Assembly (NCBI GenBank): GCA_965249925.1
Contig: OZ252260.1
Span: forward strand, 3,038,001 to 3,102,000
Length of the DNA: 64,000 bases
From: Hoeflea_A sp965249925
Lineage (GTDB): Bacteria; Pseudomonadota; Alphaproteobacteria; Rhizobiales; Rhizobiaceae
Direction of reading: 5' to 3'
Positions 32,670 through 42,260 of this stretch are shown here, piece after piece. Numbering within the stretch: the first letter of the stretch is position 1; each line of letters begins with the position of its first letter. Under the pieces are notes generated by a model that was given only the letters and a program-made list of their open reading frames with translations, searched no databases and was not told the DNA's origin. A program made the position numbers and the translations under genes.

Positions 32670-33629
32670 ATGCCGATGATCCTGCTCTATCTTGTCCAGA
32701 TTGTGGTGCTGGTGGTGGCGCCGTTGCTGTTTGTAGCGTCGCTGGTCGCGTTCAAGGCAACCAGTTGGCTGCAGTTGGCGCTCAAGTGCCTGGTCGCAGC
32801 CGCCTATCTGGCATTGGTCTTCTCCATCGGACGATGGGACATCGTCGGTTACTGGTTGCGCTACGCCTGGCCGACGCTGTACGTGCTTGCCTTTGCCATT
32901 GCCGTGTATCGAGCCCGCGATGCCCTCGTTTTGCCCAGGCCGAGACCCGTGCAGCTGCTTTGGATCGGGACAAACGCCGTTATCCTCGGGTTTTTCGTGT
33001 TGCTGCTGCTGCAGATCGACGGGGCCGACGAACCCGCCGGCACACCGATCGCGCTCCGTTTTCCTCTCGACGACGGCCGATGGTACGTTGCCCATGGCGG
33101 AGCGCACGAAGCGGTGAACGCCCATCATGGGGTGCGCGCACAGCGTTACGCCGTCGATCTCACGCGGCTTGACAATTTTGGATTTCGGGCTGCCGGTCTA
33201 TTGCCTGCGGATCTGCAGGACTACGCCATCTTCGGTGACGCGGTATCGGCGCCCTGTGACGGGCGCATCCTCTCGGTGGAAAACGGATTGCCCGATCTGG
33301 TGCCGCCGCAAATGGATCCGGAAAACCCGGCCGGCAATCACGTGTTGCTAAGATGCGGCGACGTGATCGTTTTGCTGGCCCATCTGAGGTTCGGATCCGT
33401 TGTGGTGGATCCCGGTACGCACATCCAGGCAGGTACCGCGCTGGGTACCGTCGGCAACAGCGGCCAATCCTCCGAACCGCATCTGCACATTCATGCGGTG
33501 CGGGGCGTGTCTCCCGAACGCGACACGATCTCAAGCGAGGTTTTGTGGTCCGCGGAGCCGGTACCCATGCTGTTTGACGGCACTTTTCTGTTGCGCAATG
33601 CCATTGGCGACTTGGCGACCGAGCGATGA
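32670..33629 (+). CDS. membrane-anchored M23 family peptidase
   Basis: 319 residues from the ATG at 32670. The first about 125 residues contain four hydrophobic segments; the rest is a LytM/M23 domain with NAHHGVRAQRYAVDL (His/Asp zinc ligands), TVGNSGQSSEPHLHIHAVRG (His-x-His) and LRCGDVIVLLAHL. M23 enzymes cut peptidoglycan cross-links, normally in the periplasm, or act as degenerate activators; the zinc ligands look retained here. Its stop is only 5 bases from that of the convergent GGDEF-EAL gene. Confidence 0.78.
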   Translation: MPMILLYLVQIVVLVVAPLLFVASLVAFKATSWLQLALKCLVAAAYLALVFSIGRWDIVGYWLRYAWPTLYVLAFAIAVYRARDALVLPRPRPVQLLWIGTNAVILGFFVLLLLQIDGADEPAGTPIALRFPLDDGRWYVAHGGAHEAVNAHHGVRAQRYAVDLTRLDNFGFRAAGLLPADLQDYAIFGDAVSAPCDGRILSVENGLPDLVPPQMDPENPAGNHVLLRCGDVIVLLAHLRFGSVVVDPGTHIQAGTALGTVGNSGQSSEPHLHIHAVRGVSPERDTISSEVLWSAEPVPMLFDGTFLLRNAIGDLATER

Positions 33630-33634
33630 TCCAG

Positions 33635-36289
33635 TCAGGCAGTCAGGTCGACCGGTTTGGAAAGATGACAGGCGAAGGCATCGGCTGGCATGGGCATGCC
33701 GAACAGATGGCCCTGCAACATGTCACAGCCCATTTGCCGCAACAGCTGCGCGTGACCGACGGTCTCGACGCCTTCGGCGACGACTTCGATGTTCAGCGAC
33801 TTGCCGATTTCGATCACCAGCCGGACCAGCTGCCGGGATGCCCGCGACTCGAGCATCGGGATGATCAGTTGCCGGTCGATTTTCAGACGCTTCGGGTTGA
33901 TTTTCAACAGACTGATGATCGATGCCCGCCCGGATCCGAAGTCATCGATCTCGATATCGATGCCAAGTGCCTTGATGCGCTCGATGTTCCTCATGTCGAC
34001 ACGGTCGCTGTCGTCGAGAAAGATCGATTCGATCAGTTCGAAAGACAGCGTTCCCGGCTTGATGTCCAGCCCCTCCAGCCGGACCAGCAACTCCGGATCC
34101 TGCAGACGCTGTGCCGAAACATTGACGGAGGCCCGCGGGACCACAACGCCCTGTCTTTCCCAGCGGTCCATGTCCTCCAATGTGTGTTTGAGCATCTCGC
34201 GGTCGATGGCCGCGGTGACGTTGAACTCCTCGGCGACATCAAGGAACCTGTCTGGCGTCAACACCCCGTGATTCGGGTGTCGCCAGCGCGCCAAGGCCTC
34301 GACTCCGGTGACGGCATAGGTGTTGGCGTCGTGACGCGCCTGATAGTACGGGACGAACTCGCCGTCCTCGATCCCGCGTAGGATATCGTCGGCAAGCTTC
34401 CTGGTGCGCAAATTCCGTGACTGCAGTTCGTCGTTGAAGAATGCGAAGCGGTTGCGTCCCGTGCTCTTGGCCTCGTAGAGCGCCAGGTCGGCATTGATCA
34501 GCAGTTGCGACACTTCCTCGGCCGAGCCCCGCGCCGTCGAAATGCCAACGCTGACCCCGAAGCGACAGACGTTGTTTTCGAAAACCATGGGTCGGCGCAT
34601 CTTGGCGACGATGGACTGGGCTAGCAGCGTCAGATGCTGCCGCTCCGTCGAACTCCTGCAGATCATGACGAATTCATCGCCGCCGATGCGGGCAATGAAA
34701 TCAGCCGGCTGCGCGAGCGAACGCAGGATATCGGATACGTGGATCAGCAGGGCGTCGCCGGCAGCATGGCCGAATGTGTCGTTGATGTGCTTGAAGCGGT
34801 CGAGATCGACGATCAACAGAGCACTGCACGCCTTAGTCCTGTCGGCGTCCCTGGCCGATCTTGACAGTTCGATATCCAAAAACCGCCGATTCGGGAGACC
34901 CGTCAGGCTGTCATGCAGCGCCATATGTTCGATGCGCGCCTTGGTATCCTCGAGTTCCGCATTGCGACGCTCCAGATCGGATTTCGCCTGTTCAAGCGCA
35001 TCGCGCAACATGACGTCGGTGGTGACGTCCCAGTTGAGACCGATAATGCGTGTCGCATCGCCGACGTCCTCGTAGACCGCCGCCTTGGCCCGGATGTGGC
35101 GTACTTTACCGTCGCTCAGAAGCACGCGGAACTCGGAGTTATACGGGCTGTGCGTGGCCATCGATTCCTCGAATTCCCACTCGGCACGCGCCCGGTCATC
35201 AGGATGCAGCGCGTTGCGCCAGTCGTCCACCTCCTGGTGTTTGCGTTCCGGCGGCAGACCGTAAAGCTCGCGCATACGGTCATCCCAGACGAGCTCCTCG
35301 GTCTCCATGTTGAGTTCCCAAACACCAACCCGCGACGCATCCAGAGCCAGCTCGAGGCGGCGCGACAGGCGCTGCAGCTTGTCCTCGCGAAGCTGCAGAT
35401 CGCGCATGCTTTTCTGCCGCTGTTCCGACAGCCGACCTGCGATGATGATGGGCATCAAGACCAAAACACCAGCTGCGCCCAGGGCCAGCCGTTGCAACCA
35501 CAGCGCTCTGGTGTCCTGGCGCCAGCCGCCCCGCGGGGCCGCGGCGAGCAGCCATGAGCCACCGGGCAACCAGACGTCGGCGACAACGGGGTCAATCTGC
35601 AGAAGGTCCGGCGGTCCAAAGAACTGTTCTCCGGACCCGCCTTCCGAATCCCTTCCGACAAGCGCTACTTCGATCGACAGTTCCGAATCGCGCAGATCGC
35701 TGTCTTCGTAAAGGTGTTCGACATCGATCACCGCTGAAACGACGCCCCAGAAACGCTGGGAATCCTCCGGTCCGGTAAACACCGGAAAGCGCGCAATGAA
35801 TCCCTGGCCCCCCTGAACCAGATCGACCGGCCCCGCGAGCAGCGGCTTGCCCTCGTTGCGGACGCGCAGCGCCGCGTCTCTTTGGGCGGGATTGGTGCGG
35901 TAATCCAAACCAATGGCCGCTTCGTTGCCTTCGATCGGATACATCAACGATATGACCATGTCCGGGGCCGCGCCGACGTTGAGCAAATGGGAACTGCCGG
36001 TGAATAGATGGCTGGCAAGCGCGGCGAATCGGTCCTGGTCCATATCGGGCTCGGTCTTGATGGCCGCGACCAGTCCACGCACCAGGTGGATGTTGCCGTT
36101 GATATTGCCTTCTAGCCGGGCTCGGATCAGCCCGACCTGTTCGCGCACCGAGGCACGAAGCTTGTCCTCGGCGGCCTCCCGGTTGGTCCGGTCCGCCAAA
36201 AGACCGAAAAGCACCACCAGTCCGAGGGCGATCAGGCTCAGATACTTGAAGCGGCGAAACCTGCGCTCGGATATCTTGCCGGTGGTCAT
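33635..36289 (-). CDS. CHASE-PAS-GGDEF-EAL cyclic-di-GMP protein
   Basis: 884 residues. Membrane segment near 15-32, a CHASE sensor domain in the periplasm (about 40-245), a second membrane segment near 270, a PAS/PAC domain (about 310-430, with WDDRMRELYGLPPE), then a GGDEF domain with an intact GGDEF (RIGGDEFVMICR) and an EAL domain with EALARW, DDFGSG and VAEGVET. Both catalytic domains keep their signature residues, so it may make and break c-di-GMP. The gap to the divergent lysE-type gene (36290-36529) contains a perfect 6-bp inverted repeat, GATGCA/TGCATC, at 36330-36349. Confidence 0.9.
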   Translation of the reverse strand: MTTGKISERRFRRFKYLSLIALGLVVLFGLLADRTNREAAEDKLRASVREQVGLIRARLEGNINGNIHLVRGLVAAIKTEPDMDQDRFAALASHLFTGSSHLLNVGAAPDMVISLMYPIEGNEAAIGLDYRTNPAQRDAALRVRNEGKPLLAGPVDLVQGGQGFIARFPVFTGPEDSQRFWGVVSAVIDVEHLYEDSDLRDSELSIEVALVGRDSEGGSGEQFFGPPDLLQIDPVVADVWLPGGSWLLAAAPRGGWRQDTRALWLQRLALGAAGVLVLMPIIIAGRLSEQRQKSMRDLQLREDKLQRLSRRLELALDASRVGVWELNMETEELVWDDRMRELYGLPPERKHQEVDDWRNALHPDDRARAEWEFEESMATHSPYNSEFRVLLSDGKVRHIRAKAAVYEDVGDATRIIGLNWDVTTDVMLRDALEQAKSDLERRNAELEDTKARIEHMALHDSLTGLPNRRFLDIELSRSARDADRTKACSALLIVDLDRFKHINDTFGHAAGDALLIHVSDILRSLAQPADFIARIGGDEFVMICRSSTERQHLTLLAQSIVAKMRRPMVFENNVCRFGVSVGISTARGSAEEVSQLLINADLALYEAKSTGRNRFAFFNDELQSRNLRTRKLADDILRGIEDGEFVPYYQARHDANTYAVTGVEALARWRHPNHGVLTPDRFLDVAEEFNVTAAIDREMLKHTLEDMDRWERQGVVVPRASVNVSAQRLQDPELLVRLEGLDIKPGTLSFELIESIFLDDSDRVDMRNIERIKALGIDIEIDDFGSGRASIISLLKINPKRLKIDRQLIIPMLESRASRQLVRLVIEIGKSLNIEVVAEGVETVGHAQLLRQMGCDMLQGHLFGMPMPADAFACHLSKPVDLTA

Positions 36290-36529
36290 CGGGAAGCCCT
36301 CAGTCCGATCCGGCGGCGATGTCCCCCCGGATGCATGGGAATTTGCATCGATTGGCGTGCGATGACGGAACCCGCTGCCGCCCGCCCTATCTTCGATCGG
36401 CCAAGTCTAAGGCGAGAAAGATAATAAAAGTTGAAGCGCGGCAGTGCGACATCCGAAGGTTGCCGGCGATTGCGTCGTGGATCGGAATGTGTTGGGGTGG
36501 CGTCGCTGCGCATGAGGACGGGATGACCG

Positions 36530-37156
36530 ATGATCGACCAAACGACACTGATCACCTATCTGGCCATACTGCTGGGCTTCGTGTTCATTCCCGGCCCCGC
36601 GGTTCTTCTGACCCTGGCGCGCGCCTCTACATCGGGCACGCGGGTCGGCCTGGCCACCGGATTCGGGATCGCCGTCGGGGATGTCGCCCATACCGCGATG
36701 GCGGTGCTCGGCATCTCCGCCATCCTGCTCACCTCCGCGCTGCTGTTCAGCCTGGTCAAGTATCTCGGGGCTGCCTATCTGGTCTATCTCGGATTGCGCG
36801 CCATCTTCGAAAAAACCGACCCGTGCGGGCTGCCGTCAGCCGCCAGGCTGGGGCCGCGCAAGGCGTTTCGCCAGGCGGTTTTGGCGGAGGTGCTCAATCC
36901 CAAATCGGCACTGTTTTTCCTCGCCTTCCTGCCGCAGTTTGTACAGCCGGAAAACGGCTCCGTCGCGCTCCAGCTGACCATTCTCGGCCTGCTTTTCGTG
37001 CTGATGGGACTGGTCAGCACCATCACCGTCGCCGTGTGCGCTGGCAGCGTCGGCCGACTGCTTCGCCGACATCCCGCAGTCCTGCGCTGGCAGGGCAAGG
37101 TGGTCGGCGGTATTTACTGTGCGCTGGGGTTGCGGCTCGCCCTGCAGGAACGCTGA
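36530..37156 (+). CDS. LysE/RhtB family exporter
   Basis: 208 residues, about six membrane helices, with the family's N-terminal FIPGPAVLLTLARAS (P-G-P motif) and GxAVGD in helix 2. RhtB/LysE exporters remove amino acids or their analogues from the cytoplasm. Downstream is a same-strand AraC regulator; a functional link is possible but unproven. Confidence 0.88.
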   Translation: MIDQTTLITYLAILLGFVFIPGPAVLLTLARASTSGTRVGLATGFGIAVGDVAHTAMAVLGISAILLTSALLFSLVKYLGAAYLVYLGLRAIFEKTDPCGLPSAARLGPRKAFRQAVLAEVLNPKSALFFLAFLPQFVQPENGSVALQLTILGLLFVLMGLVSTITVAVCAGSVGRLLRRHPAVLRWQGKVVGGIYCALGLRLALQER

Positions 37157-37219
37157 CGGCGACGCTGAGAGGCGCATCGTCGCCGGGTGATTTTGGTATT
37201 TGCGTCGCCACGGCCTATC

Positions 37220-38242
37220 ATGGTTCGATTATGCAATAAGCGGTCGGTGCATCAGGCGTCGCCGACCAGCGGCTGGTTTGTGGGAGGATCCGCCTTGCAG
37301 GCACGCGTACCGTTCGATCAGTGGTATCACGAGTTGCATGGCATATGCGGCCAGTATGACGGCGTTCCGCGCCGTGGTCAGCGGGATGTCGGGGGGCGCA
37401 TCGGCGTACATGCCTTCGACACTCTGGATGTGGCCGATGTGTCGGGCGATGTCGAGCGCATCAAGCGGGACCGGGAGGGAATCAGACGCGACGAGGCCGA
37501 ACACATATTTTTTGTGATCGAAATGCGCGGTGAGACCGGCATCGACCACAACGGGCATCAATCGCGATTGTCCCGGGGCGACAGCGTGCTGCTCGATTCC
37601 ACCAAGGAGGGCAACTTGTTCATGCCCCAGGCTTCCAGTCGTGTGCTGTCGGTGCACCTGCCGAGACAAACCTTTCTCGGGGATCGCGATCCGGGTCTGC
37701 GGATCGGACAGCGATTGCCGGGCGATCATGCCGCGGCACGCGCGCTTGCCCGACACTTCTTTCGGTTCTTTCGCAAGAACGGCCAGCAACATGCGGGTGG
37801 CAATGCGACTCTGCTGTTTGATATGATTCACATGGCCTTCAGTGCACCGGAACAGGGCCTCAAAGCGCTGGCGCTGTCCCATGAGGCCGACCGCTTCGAT
37901 GTCGCCATCGACCTGATCGACAGTCATCTGACCGGTGACTATCTGACCCTGCCCTGGCTGGCAAACCGGATGGGGCTTTCCGAACGGCAGACCCAGCGGG
38001 TCTTCGCCGATCATGACACCAGCTTTACAGAAACGGTGCGCACCAAGCGGTTTCGTTACGTCACGGAACATCTGGAGCGGCTTGACACTGTTCACGGTCG
38101 GGTCGCCGAGATTGCCTATCGCGCCGGTTTTCAGGACCTTTCCAATTTCAACCGCGGATTTCGTGCGCGCTACGGCGTCTCGCCGCGCTCCTACCATCAG
38201 GCGCGGCAACTGCAGCGGGCGGCCCGGGTTCCGATGGCGTGA
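37220..38242 (+). CDS. AraC family transcriptional regulator (AraC_binding_2 type)
   Basis: About 340 residues; the start is uncertain between a GTG at 37187 and the ATG at 37220, neither with a strong ribosome site. The C-terminal AraC domain is convincing: LPWLANRMGLSERQTQRVFADHDTSFTETVRTKRFRY and AEIAYRAGFQDLSNFNRGFRARYGVSPRSYHQ. The N-terminal region resembles the AraC_binding_2 beta-rich sensor. It sits upstream of the quinoprotein dehydrogenase gene, about 220 bases away, and could regulate it (inference). Confidence 0.82.
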   Translation: MVRLCNKRSVHQASPTSGWFVGGSALQARVPFDQWYHELHGICGQYDGVPRRGQRDVGGRIGVHAFDTLDVADVSGDVERIKRDREGIRRDEAEHIFFVIEMRGETGIDHNGHQSRLSRGDSVLLDSTKEGNLFMPQASSRVLSVHLPRQTFLGDRDPGLRIGQRLPGDHAAARALARHFFRFFRKNGQQHAGGNATLLFDMIHMAFSAPEQGLKALALSHEADRFDVAIDLIDSHLTGDYLTLPWLANRMGLSERQTQRVFADHDTSFTETVRTKRFRYVTEHLERLDTVHGRVAEIAYRAGFQDLSNFNRGFRARYGVSPRSYHQARQLQRAARVPMA

Positions 38243-38464
38243 AATGCAAAGAATGCGCGTATGCGCTTCGTTAACATGACCCGGTATGCATCGGACTTGC
38301 GGGAAGGAGGATCCTGACAAGGACAGTCGTGGCACCCGCCAGAGTGGGTGCTTGGGCGGAGTCATCAGCGGAAATCGACAGCCTGCGCCTCCTAGCGGCC
38401 AATCGACAGACCATGTCGGTGGGGTTTCCGCATCGGTGACACGAAAGCGTTGACGGAGGAGAAT
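38243..38464 (+). other. leader region of the quinoprotein gene with a GC hairpin
   Basis: No gene is supported here. A 6-bp perfect stem, GCACCC (38332-38337) with GGGTGC (38346-38351), has an 8-base loop, and a second AAGGAGG-like stretch lies near 38304-38310 with no suitable start codon behind it. It may be the untranslated leader of the next gene; the hairpin is recorded without claiming a riboswitch. Confidence 0.35.
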
Positions 38465-40555
38465 TTGAAACAGTTTGTCTGGGGCGCCTGTGCCCTGCTG
38501 GTGGCCAACATGGCCCAGGCGCAGACCATTACCGCGGATGAGATCACCGAAGCGGTCGGCGCCATCGATACCCAAGCCATTATCGCCAATGACAGTCACG
38601 ACAGGAACTGGCTGAACTACGGCCTCAACTACGCGGAAACCCGTTATTCGCAGCTGAACGATATCACCGACGGCAATGTCGGCGACCTGGGACTGGCCTG
38701 GTCCTACGGTCTCAACTCCAACCGGGGGGTTCAGTCGTCGCCGATCGTCGTCGACGGTGTGATGTTCGTTACCGCATCCTGGTCGATCGTCCACGCGCTC
38801 GATGCCATGACCGGCGAGGCTCTTTGGGTTTATGACCCGGAGGTGCCGGGTGAATTCGGCATGAAGGGATGCTGCGACGTGGTCAACCGCGGCGTCGCGG
38901 TCTACGACGGCAAAGTGTTCGTCGGATCCTTCGATGGTTGGCTACACGCCCTCGACGCGGCCACCGGCGAGCTGCTTTGGAAAACCGATACGATCGAAAA
39001 CCGCGACATGTCCTACACCATCACGGGTGCTCCGCGGGCGATCAATGGACGCGTCATTATCGGCAATGGCGGTGCCGAGTTCGGCGTTCGCGGCTATGTC
39101 AGCGCCTATGACGCCGAAACCGGCGAAATGGACTGGCGTTTTTATACGGTTCCCGGTGACCCGTCGAAACCGTTCGAAAACGACGCCATGAAGGCGGCGG
39201 CCGAGACCTGGGATCCGTCGGCGGAATACTGGAAAGCCGGCGGCGGCGGCACGGTCTGGGATGCGATGGCCTACGATCCGGAGCTCAACCTGCTCTATAT
39301 CGGTGTTGGCAATGGCAGCCCCTGGAACCGCCACCTGCGTTCGCCGGCCGGTGGCGACAACCTGTTCCTGGCATCGATCGTCGCACTCAATCCGGACACC
39401 GGTGAATATGTCTGGCACTACCAGAACACGCCTGGCGACACTTGGGACTACACATCGACGCAGCACATCATTCTCGCCGATCTCGAACTCGACGGGGCGA
39501 TGCGCAAGGTGCTGATGCAAGCGCCAAAGAACGGGTTCTTCTACGTGATCGACCGCGAGACCGGCGAGTTCCTGTCGGCTGAGCCGTTTGTCGAGGTGAC
39601 CTGGGCGACCGGCTACGATGAAGCCGGGCGTCCGATCGAAGCCGAAGGGGCACGGGCCAGAACCGGTCCTTGGGAGACCATCCCGTCGGCCTACGGCGCC
39701 CACAACTGGCACCCGATGAGCTACAACCCCGAAACCGGCCTGGTGTACATTCCGGCACAGGGCATTCCGCTGGTGCAATCCACCGATCCGGCCTGGGAGC
39801 TCAACAAGCACAAGCCGGGATCGACGATGTCGGGAACCGGCTGGAACCTCGGTTATTTCTTCAACGAGGTGGCGCCCGAAGCAACACCGTTCGGGCATCT
39901 CCTGGCCTGGGATCCGGTCGCCCAGAAGGAGGTCTGGCGCGCCGAGTATGTGTCGCCCTGGAATGGCGGTACGCTGACCACGGCAGGCAATCTGGTCTTC
40001 CAGGGAACGGCCGATGGACGCTTCATCGCCTACAACGCAGCGAACGGCGAAATATTGTGGCAGGTTCCCGTCACATCCGGCGTCGTCGCGGCCCCGGTGA
40101 CCTGGGAACACGACGGCGAGCAGTTCGTAACCATCGCGGTCGGCTGGGGCGGTGTCTACGGCATCATGCAGCGGGCAACCGACCGGGTCGGTCCGGGCCG
40201 GGTCTTTACCTTCAAGCTGGGCGGCACCGCCGAAATCCCCATGGCCGAAACGTCTGACCGGCTGGAATTGGTGGCGGGTGTTCCTTACGAGCCCGGCCAC
40301 GTGCCGGAAGGGGCCGCGCTCTACGTCGCCAACTGCCTGTTCTGTCACGGGGTGCCGGGAGTCAACAACGGCGGCAACGTGCCGAACCTCGGCTACTCGA
40401 CCGCCGACGTGCTGATCAATTCGAAGGTCTGGGTTCTGGATGGCGTGGCCGTCGACAGAGGCATGCCGTCCTTTGCCGACAAACTGACCGAGGACGATGT
40501 CGCCAAACTCGTGGCTTTCGTTCAGGGAACGGTCGACGCCGTTCGGCCGAAGTAA
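38465..40555 (+). CDS. PQQ-dependent quinohaemoprotein alcohol dehydrogenase
   Basis: 696 residues from a TTG at 38465, chosen because GGAGGAG lies just upstream and the resulting N-terminus is a clean Sec signal (MKQFVWGACALLVANMAQA). The 8-bladed PQQ propeller is seen with its vicinal disulfide (GCCDVVNRG) and tryptophan-docking repeats (AxxxTGExLW), and a C-terminal cytochrome c domain with CLFCH and the Met ligand in GMPSF. This is the type II arrangement of soluble periplasmic alcohol dehydrogenases. At the active-site Asp the sequence is GDTWDYT; lanthanide enzymes carry a second Asp two residues on, so a calcium enzyme is predicted. No PQQ-synthesis genes are nearby. Confidence 0.88.
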   Translation: MKQFVWGACALLVANMAQAQTITADEITEAVGAIDTQAIIANDSHDRNWLNYGLNYAETRYSQLNDITDGNVGDLGLAWSYGLNSNRGVQSSPIVVDGVMFVTASWSIVHALDAMTGEALWVYDPEVPGEFGMKGCCDVVNRGVAVYDGKVFVGSFDGWLHALDAATGELLWKTDTIENRDMSYTITGAPRAINGRVIIGNGGAEFGVRGYVSAYDAETGEMDWRFYTVPGDPSKPFENDAMKAAAETWDPSAEYWKAGGGGTVWDAMAYDPELNLLYIGVGNGSPWNRHLRSPAGGDNLFLASIVALNPDTGEYVWHYQNTPGDTWDYTSTQHIILADLELDGAMRKVLMQAPKNGFFYVIDRETGEFLSAEPFVEVTWATGYDEAGRPIEAEGARARTGPWETIPSAYGAHNWHPMSYNPETGLVYIPAQGIPLVQSTDPAWELNKHKPGSTMSGTGWNLGYFFNEVAPEATPFGHLLAWDPVAQKEVWRAEYVSPWNGGTLTTAGNLVFQGTADGRFIAYNAANGEILWQVPVTSGVVAAPVTWEHDGEQFVTIAVGWGGVYGIMQRATDRVGPGRVFTFKLGGTAEIPMAETSDRLELVAGVPYEPGHVPEGAALYVANCLFCHGVPGVNNGGNVPNLGYSTADVLINSKVWVLDGVAVDRGMPSFADKLTEDDVAKLVAFVQGTVDAVRPK

Positions 40556-40562
40556 GCCAGAC

Positions 40563-40604
40563 GCCTGCGCGCGGCGTGTTTCCGTGCGCAGGCTCTCGTT
40601 TGTG
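40563..40604 (+). terminator. strong hairpin terminator after the quinoprotein gene
   Basis: 12-bp stem with one G-T pair (40563-40574 with 40582-40593), 7-base loop, followed by a T-rich stretch. It separates the convergent genes ending at 40555 and 40608. Confidence 0.65.
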
Positions 40605-40607
40605 CTG

Positions 40608-40829
40608 TCAGGCCGCGTTTCGGACGCTCAACCAACGCCGTGCCGCTACGACGGCCCAAATGCCTTCGGCCACGACAAACGGGTAGGAGGCGATCAGGTA
40701 GGCATAGACAGCGGCCATGGCGCAGCCGGCGGCAAAGATGGCGACGAACACCGGAGCGGCCTTTTCCATGGCATAACTGGTCACCATCACGGTGATCGCC
40801 GCATATCCCAGCATTTCTGTAGCCGACAT
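40608..40829 (-). CDS. small membrane protein (CBU_0592-like)
   Basis: 73 residues from the ATG at 40827-40829, preceded by GGAG. Two to three hydrophobic segments and the C-terminal PFVVAEGIWAVVAARRW resemble a widespread family of about 80-residue membrane proteins of unknown function. It is convergent with the quinoprotein gene and divergent from the binding-protein gene at 40956. Confidence 0.6.
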   Translation of the reverse strand: MSATEMLGYAAITVMVTSYAMEKAAPVFVAIFAAGCAMAAVYAYLIASYPFVVAEGIWAVVAARRWLSVRNAA

Positions 40830-40955
40830 CGCATTTCTCCGTTGCATGGCTCCGGTGATACCGAAAACCCGTCACGCTTTGTTAATCCAGGTCCGCCGGT
40901 CGCCTTGTTTCGCCATCGACGAGCGGTTACCACTGTGTGCAGGGAGGTATCCGCC

Positions 40956-42170
40956 ATGTCTGACTGCACCACGATAACCGAGACGCCCGCTGCGCGGGGC
41001 CGGATCCGGCGAAGGGCCTTCCTGAGCGGTGTTTGCGCGACCGGACTGACGTTGGCCGCGCCGCCGATTGCGCGGGCACAAGCATCGCGTGTCGGCGCCG
41101 TACTGCCGTTATCGGGCGGAACGGTGCGGTTTGGCCAGCAGGCGCGTCTGGGATTGGAATTGGCGGCCCGGGAAATCAATGCGGCCGGCGGCATTCTCGG
41201 CCAGCAGATCACCCTGGAGTTTCGCGACACCGCCGCCGATCCGGCGAAGGCAGAGCAGGCGGCGAAAGCGCTGGTCGCGGACGCCGGCACCCTCGCCGTT
41301 GCCGGACCGATAACCTCCGCATCGCGCAATGCCATCTCGGCGACGATGATGCAGGCGACGACGCCGCTTCTCTATGCGACGGACTACGAGGGCGGCGATT
41401 GCGACGAGGTGATGTTCTACTTCAACTCCGTACCGAACCAGAGTGCGGTGCCGCTGATGCGCTTTCTTCTCGAACGCGATGAGGGCGACATCTATATGTT
41501 GGGCGCCGACTATATCTGGCCGCACCGGATGTTCGACGTCTGCGCGGCGGTGGCCGCCGACAAGGGGCGCCGGGTTGCCGATCGCCATTTCGTACCGCTG
41601 TCCGGTCTGTCGGATTACGGCCCGGTCGTCGCCGAAATCCGCGACAGCGGCGCCCGCATTCTGATCATGGCCCTGCCCGGTATCCAGCACGAGGCCTTCA
41701 TCGCGGCTGCTTTTCGCGCCGGCCTGCTCGACGATATTACGGTCGGCAATCTGGGCAGCATTGCGCTTTATGCCGGCCTTGGGACACCGGCTGGGGCGAT
41801 CGAGGCATTCGGATGCGTGCCTTTCGTTGAAACCGACCCTTCGCCAGGAGTCAGCGATTTCGTCGACCGTGTCCGTGCCTCCACCGGAACCAAGACCGTT
41901 GTCAGTTCCTATATGGCGACGCACTACAACGCATTGATGGCGCTGAAGGCCGGCTGCGAGAAATCCGGCGATTTGTCGCGCGAGGCAGCGGTCGCCGGCA
42001 TGGCCGGCCTTGAGTACCAGACGCCGACAGGCAGCTCACGCATCGACGCGGTAACCCATCACTCGACGCTGACGATGTTTGTTACCGAAGCAACATCGAC
42101 CGGACTGAAGATCGCCCAGCCACCGGAAGCCATCGAGCCGCAAAACGCCTGCGCCGCCGGTACGGGGTAA
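40956..42170 (+). CDS. orphan AmiC/UrtA-like amide- or urea-binding protein (Tat signal)
   Basis: 404 residues from the ATG at 40956 (GGGAGG 8 bases upstream). Twin-arginine signal RRRAFLSGVCATG with an A-R-A cleavage site. The mature part is a Peripla_BP fold close to AmiC and UrtA: VGAVLPLSGG, then YATDYEGGDCDEVMFYF and VPNQSAVPLMRFLLE ... LGADYIWP, which parallel AmiC closely. No permease or ATPase is adjacent, so it either serves a transporter encoded elsewhere or acts as a sensor, as AmiC does. Confidence 0.82.
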   Translation: MSDCTTITETPAARGRIRRRAFLSGVCATGLTLAAPPIARAQASRVGAVLPLSGGTVRFGQQARLGLELAAREINAAGGILGQQITLEFRDTAADPAKAEQAAKALVADAGTLAVAGPITSASRNAISATMMQATTPLLYATDYEGGDCDEVMFYFNSVPNQSAVPLMRFLLERDEGDIYMLGADYIWPHRMFDVCAAVAADKGRRVADRHFVPLSGLSDYGPVVAEIRDSGARILIMALPGIQHEAFIAAAFRAGLLDDITVGNLGSIALYAGLGTPAGAIEAFGCVPFVETDPSPGVSDFVDRVRASTGTKTVVSSYMATHYNALMALKAGCEKSGDLSREAAVAGMAGLEYQTPTGSSRIDAVTHHSTLTMFVTEATSTGLKIAQPPEAIEPQNACAAGTG

Positions 42171-42260
42171 TTGGTCCGTATTGCGTAATGGTTATGGTGC
42201 AACGTAGGATCGTCACCGCATCAGCACCATCTCGCGAATTGCGGTTCGCTTCTATTGACG

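Noticed and set aside
36330..36349. GATGCA/TGCATC inverted repeat upstream of the GGDEF-EAL gene as an operator
   Set aside because: Only 6-bp arms and no partner regulator; kept only as a remark in the gene entry.
38465..40555. Lanthanide-dependent (XoxF/ExaF-like) alcohol dehydrogenase
   Set aside because: The extra Asp two positions after the catalytic Asp is replaced by Thr.
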